Below are positions 25,996-40,200 of a stretch of 64,000 nucleotides of DNA, piece by piece. This DNA is from Papilionanthe hookeriana x Papilionanthe teres. Its lineage: Eukaryota > Streptophyta > Magnoliopsida > Asparagales > Orchidaceae. How positions within the stretch are numbered: the stretch's first letter is position 1; each line of letters starts with the position of its first letter. The position numbers and the translations under genes were made by a program. The DNA lies in NCBI GenBank assembly GCA_022702705.1, contig JAKZJZ010000052.1, positions 1 to 64,000 of the forward strand, in the 5' to 3' direction. The notes under the pieces are model-generated. The model was not told where the DNA came from and did not search any database. It saw only the letters and a program-made list of their open reading frames with translations.

Positions 25996-28900
25996 AATAT
26001 AAATGATCAATCCACTAACTTCAATGCCTGAACCATTAGCACAAAAGGTCGACTTTTGACCAAAAAGTTAATTTTGGTAAAAATAGATCCATTTTTGAAT
26101 TAATGAAGCGATTATTGACCCGATAATCGATCTCTCGGCAAAAAAGTCGACTTTGGTCGAAATGGTCGATCGTTGACCTGATGACGAACTTCGTTAACCA
26201 ATAAGATCGACTTTCGAGCGAAAAGTCAATTTTAGTCAAAATAGTTATTTTTCGACCTAATGATCATCCTTTGACCCGATAGGTTAACTTTTGAACAAAA
26301 AGTCGACTTTGGTCAAAATGGTCGATTTGCAACACAATGATCAACCAATCGACTCAATAGATCAACTTTTCGACCAAAAAGTCATCTCTGGTCAAAATGG
26401 ATAATTCTTGACCCGATTACCAACTCCTTGACCAAATAGATCAACTTTTGACCAAAAAGTTAACTTTGGTTAAAATGGTCGATTTTTAACCCGATGACCA
26501 AACCCATTGACTCAATAGATATACTTTTGACTAGAAAGTCATCTTTGATCAAAATGGTCAATTCTTGACCCAATTACCAACTCATTGACCAAATAGGTCA
26601 TCTTTTAACCAAAAGTCAACTTTGGTCAAAATAGTCAATATCTGACCCAATGACCACGCCGTTGAACCCAATAGGTTAACTTTTGAGCAAAAATTTAATT
26701 TGGGTTAAAATAGGTTCACTTTTGACCAAATAGTAATCTTTGGGCAAAATGGCCAATTTCTGACCCAATGACCACACCATTGACCGAAAGACCAACCCGT
26801 TAATCTGATAGGTGGTTTTGACCAAAAAGTAAATTTTGGTCAAAATAATTAGTTTTTTATCTAATGACCAATTATTCACTCAAAAAGTAATCTCTGACCA
26901 AAAAGTCAACTTTGGTCAAAATATTCAATCCTTAATCCAATGACAAACCCATTGACCCAATAGGTCAACTTTTGACTAAATAGTCAATTTTGGTCAAAAT
27001 AGTTAATTTTTGACTAAATGACCACCAATTGACCCAATAAGTCAACTTTTGACAAAAAAGTCAACTTTGGTCAAATGATAAGTCAACTTTTGACCAATAA
27101 GTCAACTTTTGACCAAAAAAGGTCAACTTTTGACAAAAAAGTTAATTTTAGTCAAAATGGTCAACTTCTGACATAATGGCTTCCCCGTTGACCCAATGAC
27201 TCAACTTTTGACCAAAAATTTAATTTTAGTCAAAATTATTAATTTTTGACCTAATGACCAAAATAGTCAATTTTCTGAATTAATGGCTAGTTATTGACGC
27301 AATAAGTCAATCTCTGACCAAAAAGTCAACTTTGGACAAAATGGTCATTGATTGACCCAATGACAAACCCATTGCCCAATAAGTCAAATTTTGACCAAAA
27401 AGTCAACTTTGGTCAAAATGGTCAATTTTTGACCTAATGATCAACCCATTGACTAAATTAGTGAAATTTTGACCGAAATGTCAACTTTTTAGGTCAAAAT
27501 AGACTATTTTTAACCTAATGACCAATTATTGACCCAATAAGTAAATCTCTAACTAAAAAGTCAACTTTGGTCATAATTATCAATCCTTGACCCAATGACA
27601 AACCCATTGACCCAACATGTCAACCTTTGAACAAAAAGATAACTTTGGTCAAAATGGTAAATCCTTGACCCAATAACCAACCCACCGACTCAATAGATCG
27701 ACTTTTGTCAAAAAGTCAATTTTGGTCGAAATAGTAAATTTTTTACATAATTGCCAATTATTGACCTAATAGGTTAACTTTTGAATAAAAAGTCGATTTT
27801 GGTCAAAATTGACAATTTTTGACTTAATGATCACCTCATTGACACAAAAGGTCGACTTTTGACCAAAAAGTCGAATTGGGTCAAAATGGTCAATTTCGAC
27901 ACAATGACCTAAATGTCAACTTTGGTGAAAATGATCAATCTTTCATCCGATGACCAACCCATTGACCCGATTTGTTAACTTTTGACTAAAAAGTCAACTT
28001 TGGCCAAAATAGTTAATCCTCGACCCAATGACTAACCTATTGATCCAATAGGTCAACTTTTGACCAAAAAGTCAATTTTGCTCAAAATTGTCGATTTTGA
28101 TCTACTTGACCGCCTCATTGACCTAAATAGGTCAAATTTTGAACATAAGACAACTTTGGTCAAAATTGTCAATCCTTAACCCAATGACCAACTCATTGAC
28201 CCAATATGTCAACTTTGACAAAAAAGTTAATTTTGATTAAAATAGTCAATTTTTGACCTAATGAATAATTTTTGACCCAGTAAAACAATCTCTATCCAAA
28301 AAGTCAACTTTGGTCAAGATGGTTAATCTTTGACCTAATGCCCAATCAATTGACCCAATAGGACATCTTTCGACCAAAATATCAACTTTGGTCAAAATGA
28401 TCAATATTTGACCCAATGACCAACCCATTGGCCTAATAGGTCAACATTTAACTAAAAAGTCAATTTCAGTCAAAATAAAAAATTTTTAAATTAATGACCA
28501 ATTATTGATCCAATAAGTCAATCTTCGACCAAATAATTGACTTTAATCAAAATGGTCAATCCTTGATCCAATGACAAACCCATAGACCCAATAGGTAAAC
28601 TTTTGACCAAAAAGCCAATTTTGGTCAAAATAGTCAATTTTTAACTAAATGACCACCCATTGACCCAATAGGTCATCATTTGACCAAAAAGTCAACTTTG
28701 GTTAAAATGGATAATTTTTGACCCAATGACCAACCCATTGACCCAATAGGTCATCTTTTGACCAAAACAGTCATCTTTGGTAAAAATGGTCAACATCTTA
28801 ATCCAATTACCAACACCTAGGCCAAATATGTCAACTTTTGACCAAAAAGTCAACTTTGGTCAAAATGGTCAATTTCTGACCCAATGACCTCCCCGTTGAC

Positions 28901-31497
28901 CCAATGGGTTAACTTTTGACCAAAAATTCAGTCTTGGATAAAATAAACAATTTTTGACCTAATGACTAATTAATGACCAAATAAGTCAATCTCTGACCAA
29001 AAAGTTAATTTTTGTCAAAGAAATCAATCTTTCACCCAATGACAAACACATTGACCCAACAGGAAAACTTTTGACCAAAAAGTCAATTTTGGTCAAAATA
29101 GTCAATTTTTGACCTAATGACCACCCATTAACCCAATAAGTCAACTTTTGACCAAAAAGTCAACTTTGGTCAAAATGGTCAATTTTTAACCCAAAGACCT
29201 ATCCGTTGACCCAATATATCAAATTTTGAGCAAAAATTTTCTTAGGTCAAAATGGTCAAATCTTGATCTAATTACCAACTCATCGACAAAACAGTCAACT
29301 ATTGACCAAAAAGTCAACTTTGGTCAAAATGGTCAATTTCTGACCCAATGACCACCCCGTGACCCAATGGGAAAACTTTTGACAAAAAATTTAATTTTGG
29401 TCAAAATAATCAATTTTTAACCTAATAACCGATTTTAGCACAATAAGCCAATATCTGAACAAAAAGTCAACTATGCTCAAAATGATCAATCCTTGACCCA
29501 ATGACCAACCCATTGACCCAATAGGTCAACTTTTGACCAAAAAGCCAACTTTGGTCAAAATGACCAATTATTGACCCAACGACTAACACATCGACTTCGT
29601 AGGTCAACGTTTGATCAAAAATCAATTTTGGTCAAAATAATCAATTTTCGACCTAATGACCGATTATTAACCCAAGAAGCCAATCTCGACCAAAAAGTCT
29701 ACTTTGGTTAAAATGGTATATCCTCGATCCAATGAGCAACCCATCAATCCAAAGAGTCAACTTTCGACAAAAAGTCATCTTTGGTCAAAATGATCAATTC
29801 CGATCCAATGACCACCCTATCAATTCGATGGGATAACTTTCGACAAAAATTCAATTTTGGTTAAAATAATCGATTTTCGACCAAATGACCAATAATCGAC
29901 CTAAAGAACCAATCTCTGACCAAATAGTCAACCTTAGTCAAAATGGTCAATCTTTGACCCAATGACAATCCCATTGACCTAATAGGTGAAATTTTGACCA
30001 AAAAGTAAACTTTAGTTAAAATTGTCAATTTTCGACCCAATGACCAACCTATTGACCCAATAAGTTAACTTTTGACCAAAAAGTCAACTTTGGACAAAAT
30101 GGTCAAACCTTGACACAATAACCAACCCATTGACCCAAAATGTTAACTTTTGACCAAAAAGTCAATTTTGGTCAAAATAGTCAAATTTTGACTTAATGAC
30201 CTCCCATTAACCAAATAGGTCAACTTTTAACTAAAAAGTTAACTTTGGTCAAAATGGTCAATTTTTGACCCAATGACCAACCCGCTGGCCAAATTGGTCA
30301 AATTTTAACCAAAAAGTCAACATTTTGGTCAAAATAGATAATTTTTTACCTAATGACAAATTATAAAACCAATAAGTAAATCTTTAATCAAAAAGTCAAC
30401 TTTGGTCATAATTGTCAATCCTTGACCCAATAACTAACCCACTGACCCAATAGATCGACCTTTGACCAAAAAGGCAATTTTAGTCAAAATAGTAAATTTT
30501 TGACAAATTTACCAATTATTGACCCATTAGGTCAACTTTTGAACAAAAAAGTCATTTTTGGTCAAAATTATCAATTTTTGACCTAATGACCACCTCATTG
30601 ACCCAAAAGGTCAACTTTTGACCAAAAGTCAAATTTGGTCAAATGGTCAATTTCTGACACAATGACCTAAATGTCAACTTTGGTGAAAATGTTCAATCCT
30701 TTATCCAATGACCAACCAATTGACCCAATTTGTTAACTTTTGACTAAAAAGTCAACTTTGGCCAAAATGGTTAATCCTTGACGCAATGACCAACCTATTG
30801 ATCCAATAGGACAACTTTTGACCAAAAAGTCAATTTTGCTTAAAATTGTCAATTTTTGACCTACTAACTGCCTCATTGACCTAAATAGGTCAAATTTTGA
30901 CCAAAAGACAACTTTGGCCAAAATAGTCAATCCTTAGCCCAATGACCAACTCATTGACCCAATAGGTCAACTTTTGACCAAAAAGTTAATTTTGATTAAA
31001 ATAGTCACTTTTTGAGTTAAAGACCAATTTTTGACCCAGTAAACCAATCTCTCACCAAAAAGTCAACTTTGGTCAAGATAGTTAATCTTTGACCTAATGC
31101 CAACCCATTGACCCAATAGGCCATCTTTTGACCAAAAAGTCAACTTTGGTCAAAATGGTCAATCCTTGACCCAATGACCAACCCATTGGCCTAATAGGTC
31201 AACATTTGACCAAAAAGTCAATTTTGGTCAAAATAAACAATTTTTGAATTAATGACCCGATAAGTCAATCTCTGACAAAAAAGTTAACTTTGGTCAAAAT
31301 GGTTAATCCTTGAACCAGAGACAAACTCATTGACCGAAAAGGTAAACTTTTGACCAAAAAGCTAATTTTTGTCAAAATAGTTAATTTTTGAATTAATGAC
31401 CAATTATTGACACAATAAGTTAATCTCTAACCAAAAAGTGAAATTATGACAAAATGGTCAATCTTTGACCCAATGACACAACCATTGACCCAATATT
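25996..31497 (+). repeat. TTGACC/GGTCAA satellite-like array, block 4 (longest)
   Basis: The longest array, 5.5 kb, with the same variant order as block 2 at a nearly constant offset of about 19.64 kb between 7973 and 9245. Its left edge matches block 5 and its right edge matches block 2. Patches at about 26040-26370, 27700-28130 and 29560-29960 carry clustered changes creating CGA or TCG (for example TCTCGACC where other copies have TCTCTGACC). No gene. Confidence 0.92.
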
Positions 31498-31604
31498 TTG
31501 ATTTATAATTTATTTAATTATTAAATATTTTTATAATTAAATTATGTTTATAAATAATATACTATACTTAAAATATTTAAAATAAAAAAATTAATTTTAC
31601 ATAA

Positions 31605-31649
<45 letters not shown>

Positions 31650-32307
31650 CACATATATATTTATTTATTTATAATTTATTTAACTATTAAATATTTTTAT
31701 AATTAAATTATATTTATAAATAATATACAATACTTAAAATATTTAAAAAAATATTATTAAATAAATAATAATATATATATACATATATATATATATATAA
31801 TTTTTTTAACTATTAAATATTTTTATAATTAAATTATATTTAAAATAATATACTATACTTAAAATATTTAAAATAAAAAAATAATGTTATATAAATTTAT
31901 ATATAAATAAATATATATATATATATATATATATATTATTTTTTTTAACTATTAAATAAATTTATAATTAAATTATATTTATTAATAATATATTATACTT
32001 AAAATATTTAAAATAAAAAAATAATATTAAATAAATTTTTTTATATATATAAATATATATTTATGTAACTACTATATATATTTTTTTATTTATAATTTTT
32101 AAATTATTAAATATTTTTATAATTAAATTGTGTTTTTAAATAATATACTTTACTTAAAATATTTAAAATAAAAAATAATATTAAATAAATTTTTTTATAT
32201 GTATAAATATATATTTATGTACCTACTATATATATATTTTTATTTTTAATTATCTTAATTATTAAATATTTTTATAATTCAATTATATTTATAAATAATA
32301 TATTATA
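31498..32307. repeat. AT-rich satellite-like block
   Basis: Units of the AT-rich core with (TA)n spacers; the first ~350 bases are the closest partner of 10807-11160. The last core unit runs into LINE C at the shared word CTTAAAATTAGA, so the insertion point lies within a core unit. No gene. Confidence 0.85.
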
Positions 32308-32312
32308 CTTAA

Positions 32313-33110
32313 AATTAGATTGAAGGTCGAAGATCTCTTTACTTGGGATATTGGAAATGGCCAAATTAATTTTTGGTTTGATAAGTGGTTGTATGATGAA
32401 TCCTTATCAAATTATTATAATTCCTCTTCTAATATTAAGATTGTTGCTGATTGTCTGGAAAGAGCATAAATGGAATTCCGAAATGCTTCAACATCATCTT
32501 AATCCTGAAATTATTAACGAGATTTTATCAATTCCTATTCGGTTCATTGGAAAAGATAGATTAATACCTAAGAATTCATCTACTCAGAGTTTTTCTAAAT
32601 TTGTTTATCACTCTTGCTTCAATTGGCATAAAAATGATTGGGGTACTAAATTATGGAATAAATTTATCACTCCATCTATGTCCTTCTTTTGTTGGAAATT
32701 ATTTAAGAAGCTACTCCCAACTGATGATATTTTGAAGCTTAAAGGTATTAGAGGTCCTTCTATTTGTCCTTTTTGTCATCTTGATGAGGAATCTTTATTC
32801 CATATTTTCCTTAATTGCAATAGAATTCAGCACATCCGGAAGGAGATTCTATCCGGATTAGATCGAATGGAAAATTTTTTGTGTGGTCTTCTATTGAGGC
32901 TTGTTGGCGGGATTGGAAAGATGGTTCTTACTACTACACTCCCTTGATTATCTTCTCGGTTCATCTGGTTGGCTCGAAATGATGTTAAACATCTTAATAT
33001 CTCTTTCTCTTCTCAATCTATTATTCGGAATTCGTTGGTCTTATCTTAACAAACTGCAGAATTTTATTACTCCTTCTCGGACTCTTAAGAAAAGGCAAAT
33101 TGTTTTAGTA
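32313..33110 (+). pseudogene. LINE C zf-RVT-type region (partial)
   Basis: The frame at 32351-32947 begins in the wrong phase. From about 32530 it reads the family sequence: PIRFIGKDRLIPKNSSTQSF, MSFFCWKLFKKLLPTDDILK near 32680, CPFCHLDEESLFHIFLNC near 32765. The first Cys pair and the His/Cys pair of the putative zinc site are present. The frame breaks near 32860 and 32950. It has no start codon of its own and is a truncated ORF2 remnant. Confidence 0.78.
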
Positions 33111-33557
33111 CAATGGAAGGCTCCTATGCATCCTTGGTTGAAAATTAATACGGATGGCAGTCTTAAAGCTAATTCTGCCGGTATTGGGAGGACTTTGCAG
33201 GGATTTTAGAGGACAATGTCTTTGGTTCTTTCTTGCCCTCGTCATGGCTTGTTCGCACTAGAATGCGAAATAATTGCTGTTTTTGGGGTTTGAAAATTGC
33301 TCGAAAAAATGAACTTAAATTTTCTTCATTTTGAACTTGATTCATTGCTTCTCTTACGGATTCGACACGTAAATCTGCTATACCATGGTTCCTTCATATA
33401 TGGTTTAAAAAGATCAAGGTTATTGCTTCTTCCAAGCATATTATTTGGTCTCACATCTACGAGAGAAGGGAATCGACTCGCAAATTGGCTTGCTTCTACT
33501 GCATCTTCTTCCTTTAATATAGTTTGTAGTTCGATGTCTCATCCTTTCCTTTTTTAG
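33111..33557 (+). pseudogene. LINE C RNase H domain (broken)
   Basis: HPWLKINTDGSLKA near 33130 (first Asp), then frame breaks near 33185 and 33250. It resumes FLHFELDSLLLLRI near 33320 and ends with EGNRLANWLASTA near 33480. As in LINE B, Asn replaces the last conserved Asp. GGGAT (33572-33576) and ATCCC (33586-33590) in the 3' UTR keep the stem seen in LINE B. Confidence 0.74.
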
Positions 33558-33642
33558 TTCTCTATTACATGGGGATTTAATTATGATCCCTCATGTTAGA
33601 TGTATCAACTCTTCTATTTAATATATTTTTGCTTCAAAAAAA

Positions 33643-33645
<3 letters not shown>

Positions 33646-33674
<29 letters not shown>

Positions 33675-33952
33675 ACGGATATAAATTTATTTTTTTATAA
33701 TTTATTTAACTATTAAATCTTTTTATGATTAAATTAAATTTAAAAATAATATACTATACTTCAAATATTTAAAATAAAAAAATAACATTATATAAATTTA
33801 TATATACATATATATATATATTTATATTTATATTTATATACCTATATATATATTTATTTATATTTTATTTAGTTATTAAATATTTTTATAATTAAATTAT
33901 ATTTATAAATAATATACTTTAATTAAAATATTTAAAATTAAAAAGTAATATT

Positions 33953-34004
<52 letters not shown>

Positions 34005-34282
34005 TTTATAATTTTGTTAACTATTAAATATTTTTATAATTTAATTATTTTTAAAAATAATATACTATACTTAAAATATTTAAATTAAATAAATAATATT
34101 ATTAAAATTTATATATACATATATATGTTTATATATATATAAATATATATTTATATTTATATATACATATATTTATTTATTTATTTATAATTTATCTAAA
34201 TATTAAATATTTTTATAATTAAATTAAATTTATAAATAATATACTATACTTAAAAAATTTAAAATAAAAAACAATATTATAT

Positions 34283-34325
<43 letters not shown>

Positions 34326-34433
34326 TATCTAATTATTTATAATTTATTTAACTATAAAAAAATTTTATAATTAAATTATATTTATAAATAATATCCTATA
34401 CTTAAAATATTTAAAATAAAAGAATAAATTTAA

Positions 34434-34483
<50 letters not shown>

Positions 34484-34876
34484 TTATACATTTATATATA
34501 CCTATATATATTTTTATTTATAATTTACTTAACTATTAAATATTTTTATAATTAAATTATATTTATAAATAATAAACTATACTTAAAACAATTAAAATAA
34601 AAAAAATATTATATATATATATATATATATTTATTTATAATTTATTTAACAATTAAATATTTTTATAATTAAATTATTTTTATAAATAATATACTATACT
34701 TAAAGTAATTAAAATGAAAAATAATATTAAATAAATTTATATAAATATATATATATATATATGTATTTTTATACCTATATATATTTTTAATTAATAATTT
34801 ATTTAATTAATAAATATTTTTATAATTAAATTATATTTATAAATAATATACTATACTTAAAACATTTAAAATAAAA

Positions 34877-34968
<92 letters not shown>
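33646..34968. repeat. AT-rich satellite-like block with (TA)n spacers
   Basis: About eight AT-rich core units with (TA)n tracts, ending in a pure (TA)n of about 90 bases that abuts the 3' end of LINE E. No gene. Confidence 0.86.
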
Positions 34969-34973
<5 letters not shown>

Positions 34974-35209
34974 GGAAGGAGCTACTTTTGGCTCCCTACA
35001 TGTTGATTCAAAAGAGTGAAGTTACGAAATCTCCCAATGGGAACAACCCAACCCAATACTAACTCCACACCAAAGGAAAAGTAACTAACTAATTGTAAAA
35101 AAACCTATCCCAAAATGTGCCCGATAAAAACTTAATCCAACAAGAATAGACACCAAAACTACAGTTTGATGAGACACTCCCAAAGAAGCTAAATAGCTGA
35201 TTGTATATG

Positions 35210-35266
<57 letters not shown>

Positions 35267-35399
35267 AATAATTCGGCCTGCACCTCCACCAACGACTAAA
35301 AAACCGATCCATGCTCTGTGGTTTAGTAATTCCGAGATAGGGAAAAGGCATTTGATCACTAGCAAGTAGAAAGGAGAGAGGGGAGGGGGAGAGTTAAAA

Positions 35400-35840
35400 A
35401 TCCTGCCGGGTACGAGTAATCCACAGCTTCACTAGCTAACCGGTTAGCCGGAAGATTGCCCTCTTTGTAAATGAGCCGAAAATGGTAATTACAATTTCTT
35501 TTCGAAGTCCGAAATTTTATCCGACCACAATTGGATATGCCAGGGGAGGAGTCGGCTTCCCCAAGGATTGAAAGCAGTTAGCAGAATCCACCTCCACAAT
35601 CATGAAGGACCATTCAAAGTGAGCAACTACCTTGAAAGCCCAGTAAACAACAATGACTTCAGCCTCAAAGGCATCAACAACACTGACAGAGATCTGAAAG
35701 AAAATTAAGCACTTGCCTCTACAGTTCCTGAACACACCCTCCACCCCAGCTCCTTGAGGGGAGAAACTACCATCAGTATTTGCCTTGATATAGGGGTAAA
35801 TTAGGTTTGTCCACTCCACACAGGTGATGGTAGGTAGCAC
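35400..35840 (-). pseudogene. LINE E RNase H domain
   Basis: YIKANTDGSFSPQGAGV near 35790 (first Asp), DAFEAEVIVVYWAFKV near 35650 (Glu), MIVEVDSANCF near 35600 (Asp), then a frame break near 35515. It ends with YKEGNLPANRLASEAVDY near 35440. Asn again stands where the last Asp of the RNase H site is expected. Confidence 0.77.
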
Positions 35841-36541
35841 CCTCCTAGCAGCTGAAGGGAAAGAGCAGAAATTAAGATAACCTTTCCAATGTATTAACTT
35901 AGCAATGTAAGAGAGACTATTCCTAGCCACTCTCCTGGCACAAGGGGTAACATTATCAAAGGTGGAGTTATTCCTGCTCATCCATATAAACCAGGCAAGA
36001 ATATAAGGGACATCCCCCAAATTTGCTTTCTTCCACTCAACCCAGCAAGAAGAGAGACACAACCAGGAGAGATTGACAAGATTCAGTTTAAAAAACTGTG
36101 TACAGTAAGCCCATACCTGTTGAGAGAAAGGACATTCAAAGAAAAGATGGGTAGAGGATTCCTCATCCTTCATACACAATCGCAGCGAAGAGGGTCCCCT
36201 CAAACCTTTTAACATGAGGAGGTCATCGATGGGAAGGACATTATGGAGCGGCTTCCGACAAAAAAAGGACATGGAGGGAGTTTGATATTTATTCCATATG
36301 GCACTGTCCCTAGGAGAAGCCTGCCACTAGAACAACTTAGAATAAATTGTTTTAGATAGACTTTGTGATTTATAAGCAGCCCAGCTAATTCTGTCAGGTC
36401 TGGAGGGGTGTAAAGGTATAGTAGCCACAAGCTTAGCAGAATCTGGTTGAAGAAGAGAATCGAGCATGGGAAGAGACCATTCACCATTGCTCAGGAGTCG
36501 ACAACTTTCGAGCACGGGGGCTTTGGTGACATTAGGGGCTG
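35841..36541 (-). pseudogene. LINE E thumb and zf-RVT-type region
   Basis: The 5' part reads WSLPMLDSLLQPDSAKLV and IPLHPSRPDRISWAAYKSQS (about 36500-36350), typical of plant LINE sequence between RT and RNase H. A frame break near 36320 leads into MSFFCRKPLHNVLPIDDLLM near 36270, LRLCMKDEESSTHLFFECPF near 36180 and WFIWMSRNNSTF near 35980. The first Cys of the usual CxxC is lost. Better preserved than most LINE pieces here. Confidence 0.78.
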
Positions 36542-37423
<882 letters not shown>

Positions 37424-40200
37424 ATAAATGATCAATCCATGACCTAATGCCCAAACCATTAGCACAATAGGTCAACTTTTGACCAAAAAGTCAATTTTGG
37501 TCAAAATAGTCTATTTTTGAATTAATGACCTATTATTACCCAATTGTCAATCTTTGACAAAAAAGTCAACTTTGGTTAAAATGACCAATCCTTGACCCAA
37601 TGACAAACTCATTAACCAAATAGGTCAACTATTGACCAAAAAGTCAATTTTTGGTCAAAATAGTCATTTTTCGACTAATGACTACCTCTTCGACCTAATA
37701 AGTCAACTTTTGAACAAAAAGTCAACTTTGGTCAAAATGATCAATTCGACATAATGACCAACCCATCGACCCGATAGATCAACTTTTCGACTAAAAAGTC
37801 ATCTTAGATCAAAATGGTCAATCTTGACTCCAATTACCAACTCATTGACCAAATAGACACATTTGACCAAAAAGTCAACTTTGGTCAAAATGGTCAATTT
37901 TTAACCCAATGACCAACCCATTGACCCAATAGGTCTACTTTTGATCAAAAAGTTATCATTGGTCAAAATGGTCAATTCTTGACCCAATTACCAACTCATT
38001 GACCAAATAAGTCAACTTTTGACCAAAAGTCAACTTTGGTCAAAATAGTTAATATCGACCCGATAATACGCCGATTGATCCAATAGGTTAACTTTTAACC
38101 AAAAATTCAATTTTGGTCAAAATAGGTCAACTTTTGACCAAAAAGTAATCTTTGATCAAAATGGCCAATTTCTGACCCAATGACCACCCCATTGACCCAA
38201 TAAGTCAGTTTTTGATCGAAAAGTAAATTTTGGTCAAAATAGTTAATTTTTGATCTAATAACTAACTATTCACTCAATAAGTTAATCTCTGACCAAAAGG
38301 TCAACTATGGTCAAAATATCCAATCCTTAGCCCAATGACAAACCCATTGACCCAATAGGTCAACTTTGACCAAATTGTCAATTTTGGTCAAATAGTCAAT
38401 TTTTGACTGAACGACCACCAATTGTCCCAATAAGTCAACTTTTGACCAAAAAGTCAACTTTTGTCAATTGATAAGTCAACTTTTTACCAATAAGTCAACT
38501 TTTGACCAAATAGATCAACTTTTAACCAAAAAAGTTAATTTTTGTTAAAATAGTCAACTTCTGACATAATGACCTCCCCGTTGACCCAATCGCTCAATTT
38601 TTGACCAAAAATTTAATTTTAGTCAAAATAATTAATTTTTGACCTAATGACCAAAATAGTCAATTTTTTGAATTAATGACCAATTATTGACCCCAATAAG
38701 TCAATCTCTGACAAAAACGTTAACTTTGGACAAAATGGTCAAAGATTGACCCAATGATAAACCCATTGCCCGATAAGTCGAATTTTGACCAAAAGTCGAT
38801 TTTGGTCAAAATAGTCAAATTTTGACCTAATGACCACCCATTGACTAAATATGTCAACTTTTGACCAAAAAGTCAACTTTGGTCAAAATGGTCAATTCTT
38901 GACCCAATGATCGACCCATTGACTAGATTGGTCAAATTTTGACCTAAAAGTTAACTTTTAGGTCAAAATAGACAATTTTTGACCTAATGACCAAGTATTT
39001 ACCCATCAAGTAAACCTCTGACCAAAAAGTCAACTTTGGTCATAATTATCAATCCTTAACCCGATAGACAAACCCATTGACCCAACATGTCAACCTTTGA
39101 ACAAAAAGATAACTTTGGTCAAAATGGTAAATCCTTGACCCAATAACCAACCCACCAACCCAATAGATCGACTTTTGTCCAAAAAGTCAATTTTGGTCAA
39201 AATAGTAATTTTTTTACATAATTGCCAATTATTGACCCAATAGGTCAACTTTTGAACAAAATGCCAATTTTAGTCAAAATTGGCAATTTTTGACCTAATG
39301 ACCACCTCATTGACCCAAAAGGTCAACTTTTAACTAGAAAGTCAAATTGGGTCAAAATGGTCAATTTCTGACACAACGACCTAAATGTCAACATTGGTGA
39401 AAATGGTTAATCCTTCATCCGATGACCAACCCATTGACTCGATTTGTTAACTTTTGACTAAAAAGTCAACTTTAGCAAAATAGTTAATCCTCGACCCAAT
39501 GACTAACCTATTGACCCAATAGGTCAACTTTTGACCAAAAAGTCAATTTTGCTCAAAATTGTCGATTTTTGATCTACTGACAGCCTCATTGACCTAAATA
39601 GGTCAAATTTTGACAAAAGACAACTTTGGTCAAAATTGTCAATCCTTAACCCAATGACCAACCCATTGACCCAATATGTCAACTTTGACCAAAAAGTCAA
39701 TTTTTATTAAATTATTCAATTTTTGACCTAATGACTAATTTTTTACCCAGTAAACCAATCTCGATCCAAAAAGTCAACTTTGGTCAGGATGGTTAATTTT
39801 TGACCTAATGCCCAACCCATTTACCCAATAGGACATCTTTTGACCATAAAGTCAACTTTGGTCAAATTGATCAATCCTTGACTCAATGACCAACCCATTA
39901 GCCTAATAGGTCAACATTTGACCAAAAAGTCAATTTCAGTTAAAATAAAAAAATTTTGAATTAATGACCAATTATTGACTCAATAAGTCAATCTGTGACC
40001 AAATAGTCAACTTTAGTCAAAATAGTCAATCCTTGATCCAATCGCAATCCCATAGGCCTAATAGGTCAACTTTTGACCAAAGAGCCAATTTTGGTCAAAA
40101 TAGTCAATTTTAGACCAAATGACCACCGATTGACCCATAGGTCAACTTTTGACCAAAAAGTCAACTTTGATCAAAATGGACAATTTTTGACCCAATGACA
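37424..40200 (+). repeat. TTGACC/GGTCAA satellite-like array, block 5
   Basis: A copy of the higher-order repeat lying about 11.45 kb from block 4 (junctions 25996 and 37424; the CATGTCAACCTTTGAAC variant near 27615 and 39086). Patches near 37670-37810 and 38040-38080 show CGA-creating changes. It ends at a polarity switch at about 40200. Confidence 0.91.

Larger units (their letters stand above)
32308..33645 (+). mobile_element. LINE C: strongly 5'-truncated family 2 LINE
   Basis: Homologous to LINE B from about 22970 to its end at high identity, so only the zf-RVT-type region, RNase H and 3' UTR remain. The 5' junction shares CTTAAAAT with the AT-rich unit it joins, as is common at LINE 5' truncations. 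The 3' end is a short A run (33636-33643) followed by (TA)n. Compared with LINE B the part after 33180 has several changes that create CG dinucleotides plus one-base indels. Confidence 0.88.
34969..36541 (-). mobile_element. LINE E: 5'-truncated family 1 LINE on the minus strand
   Basis: Reading from 36541 downward: thumb and zf-RVT-type region, RNase H, then a 3' UTR (about 34969-35400) split by a (TA)n at about 35215-35264. The 3' end meets a long (TA)n and resembles the LINE A terminus. The 5' end meets an (AC)n-(TA)n compound repeat at about 36542. GGAGC (34978-34982) can pair with GCTCC (34991-34995). It lacks ORF1, endonuclease and RT. Confidence 0.83.
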
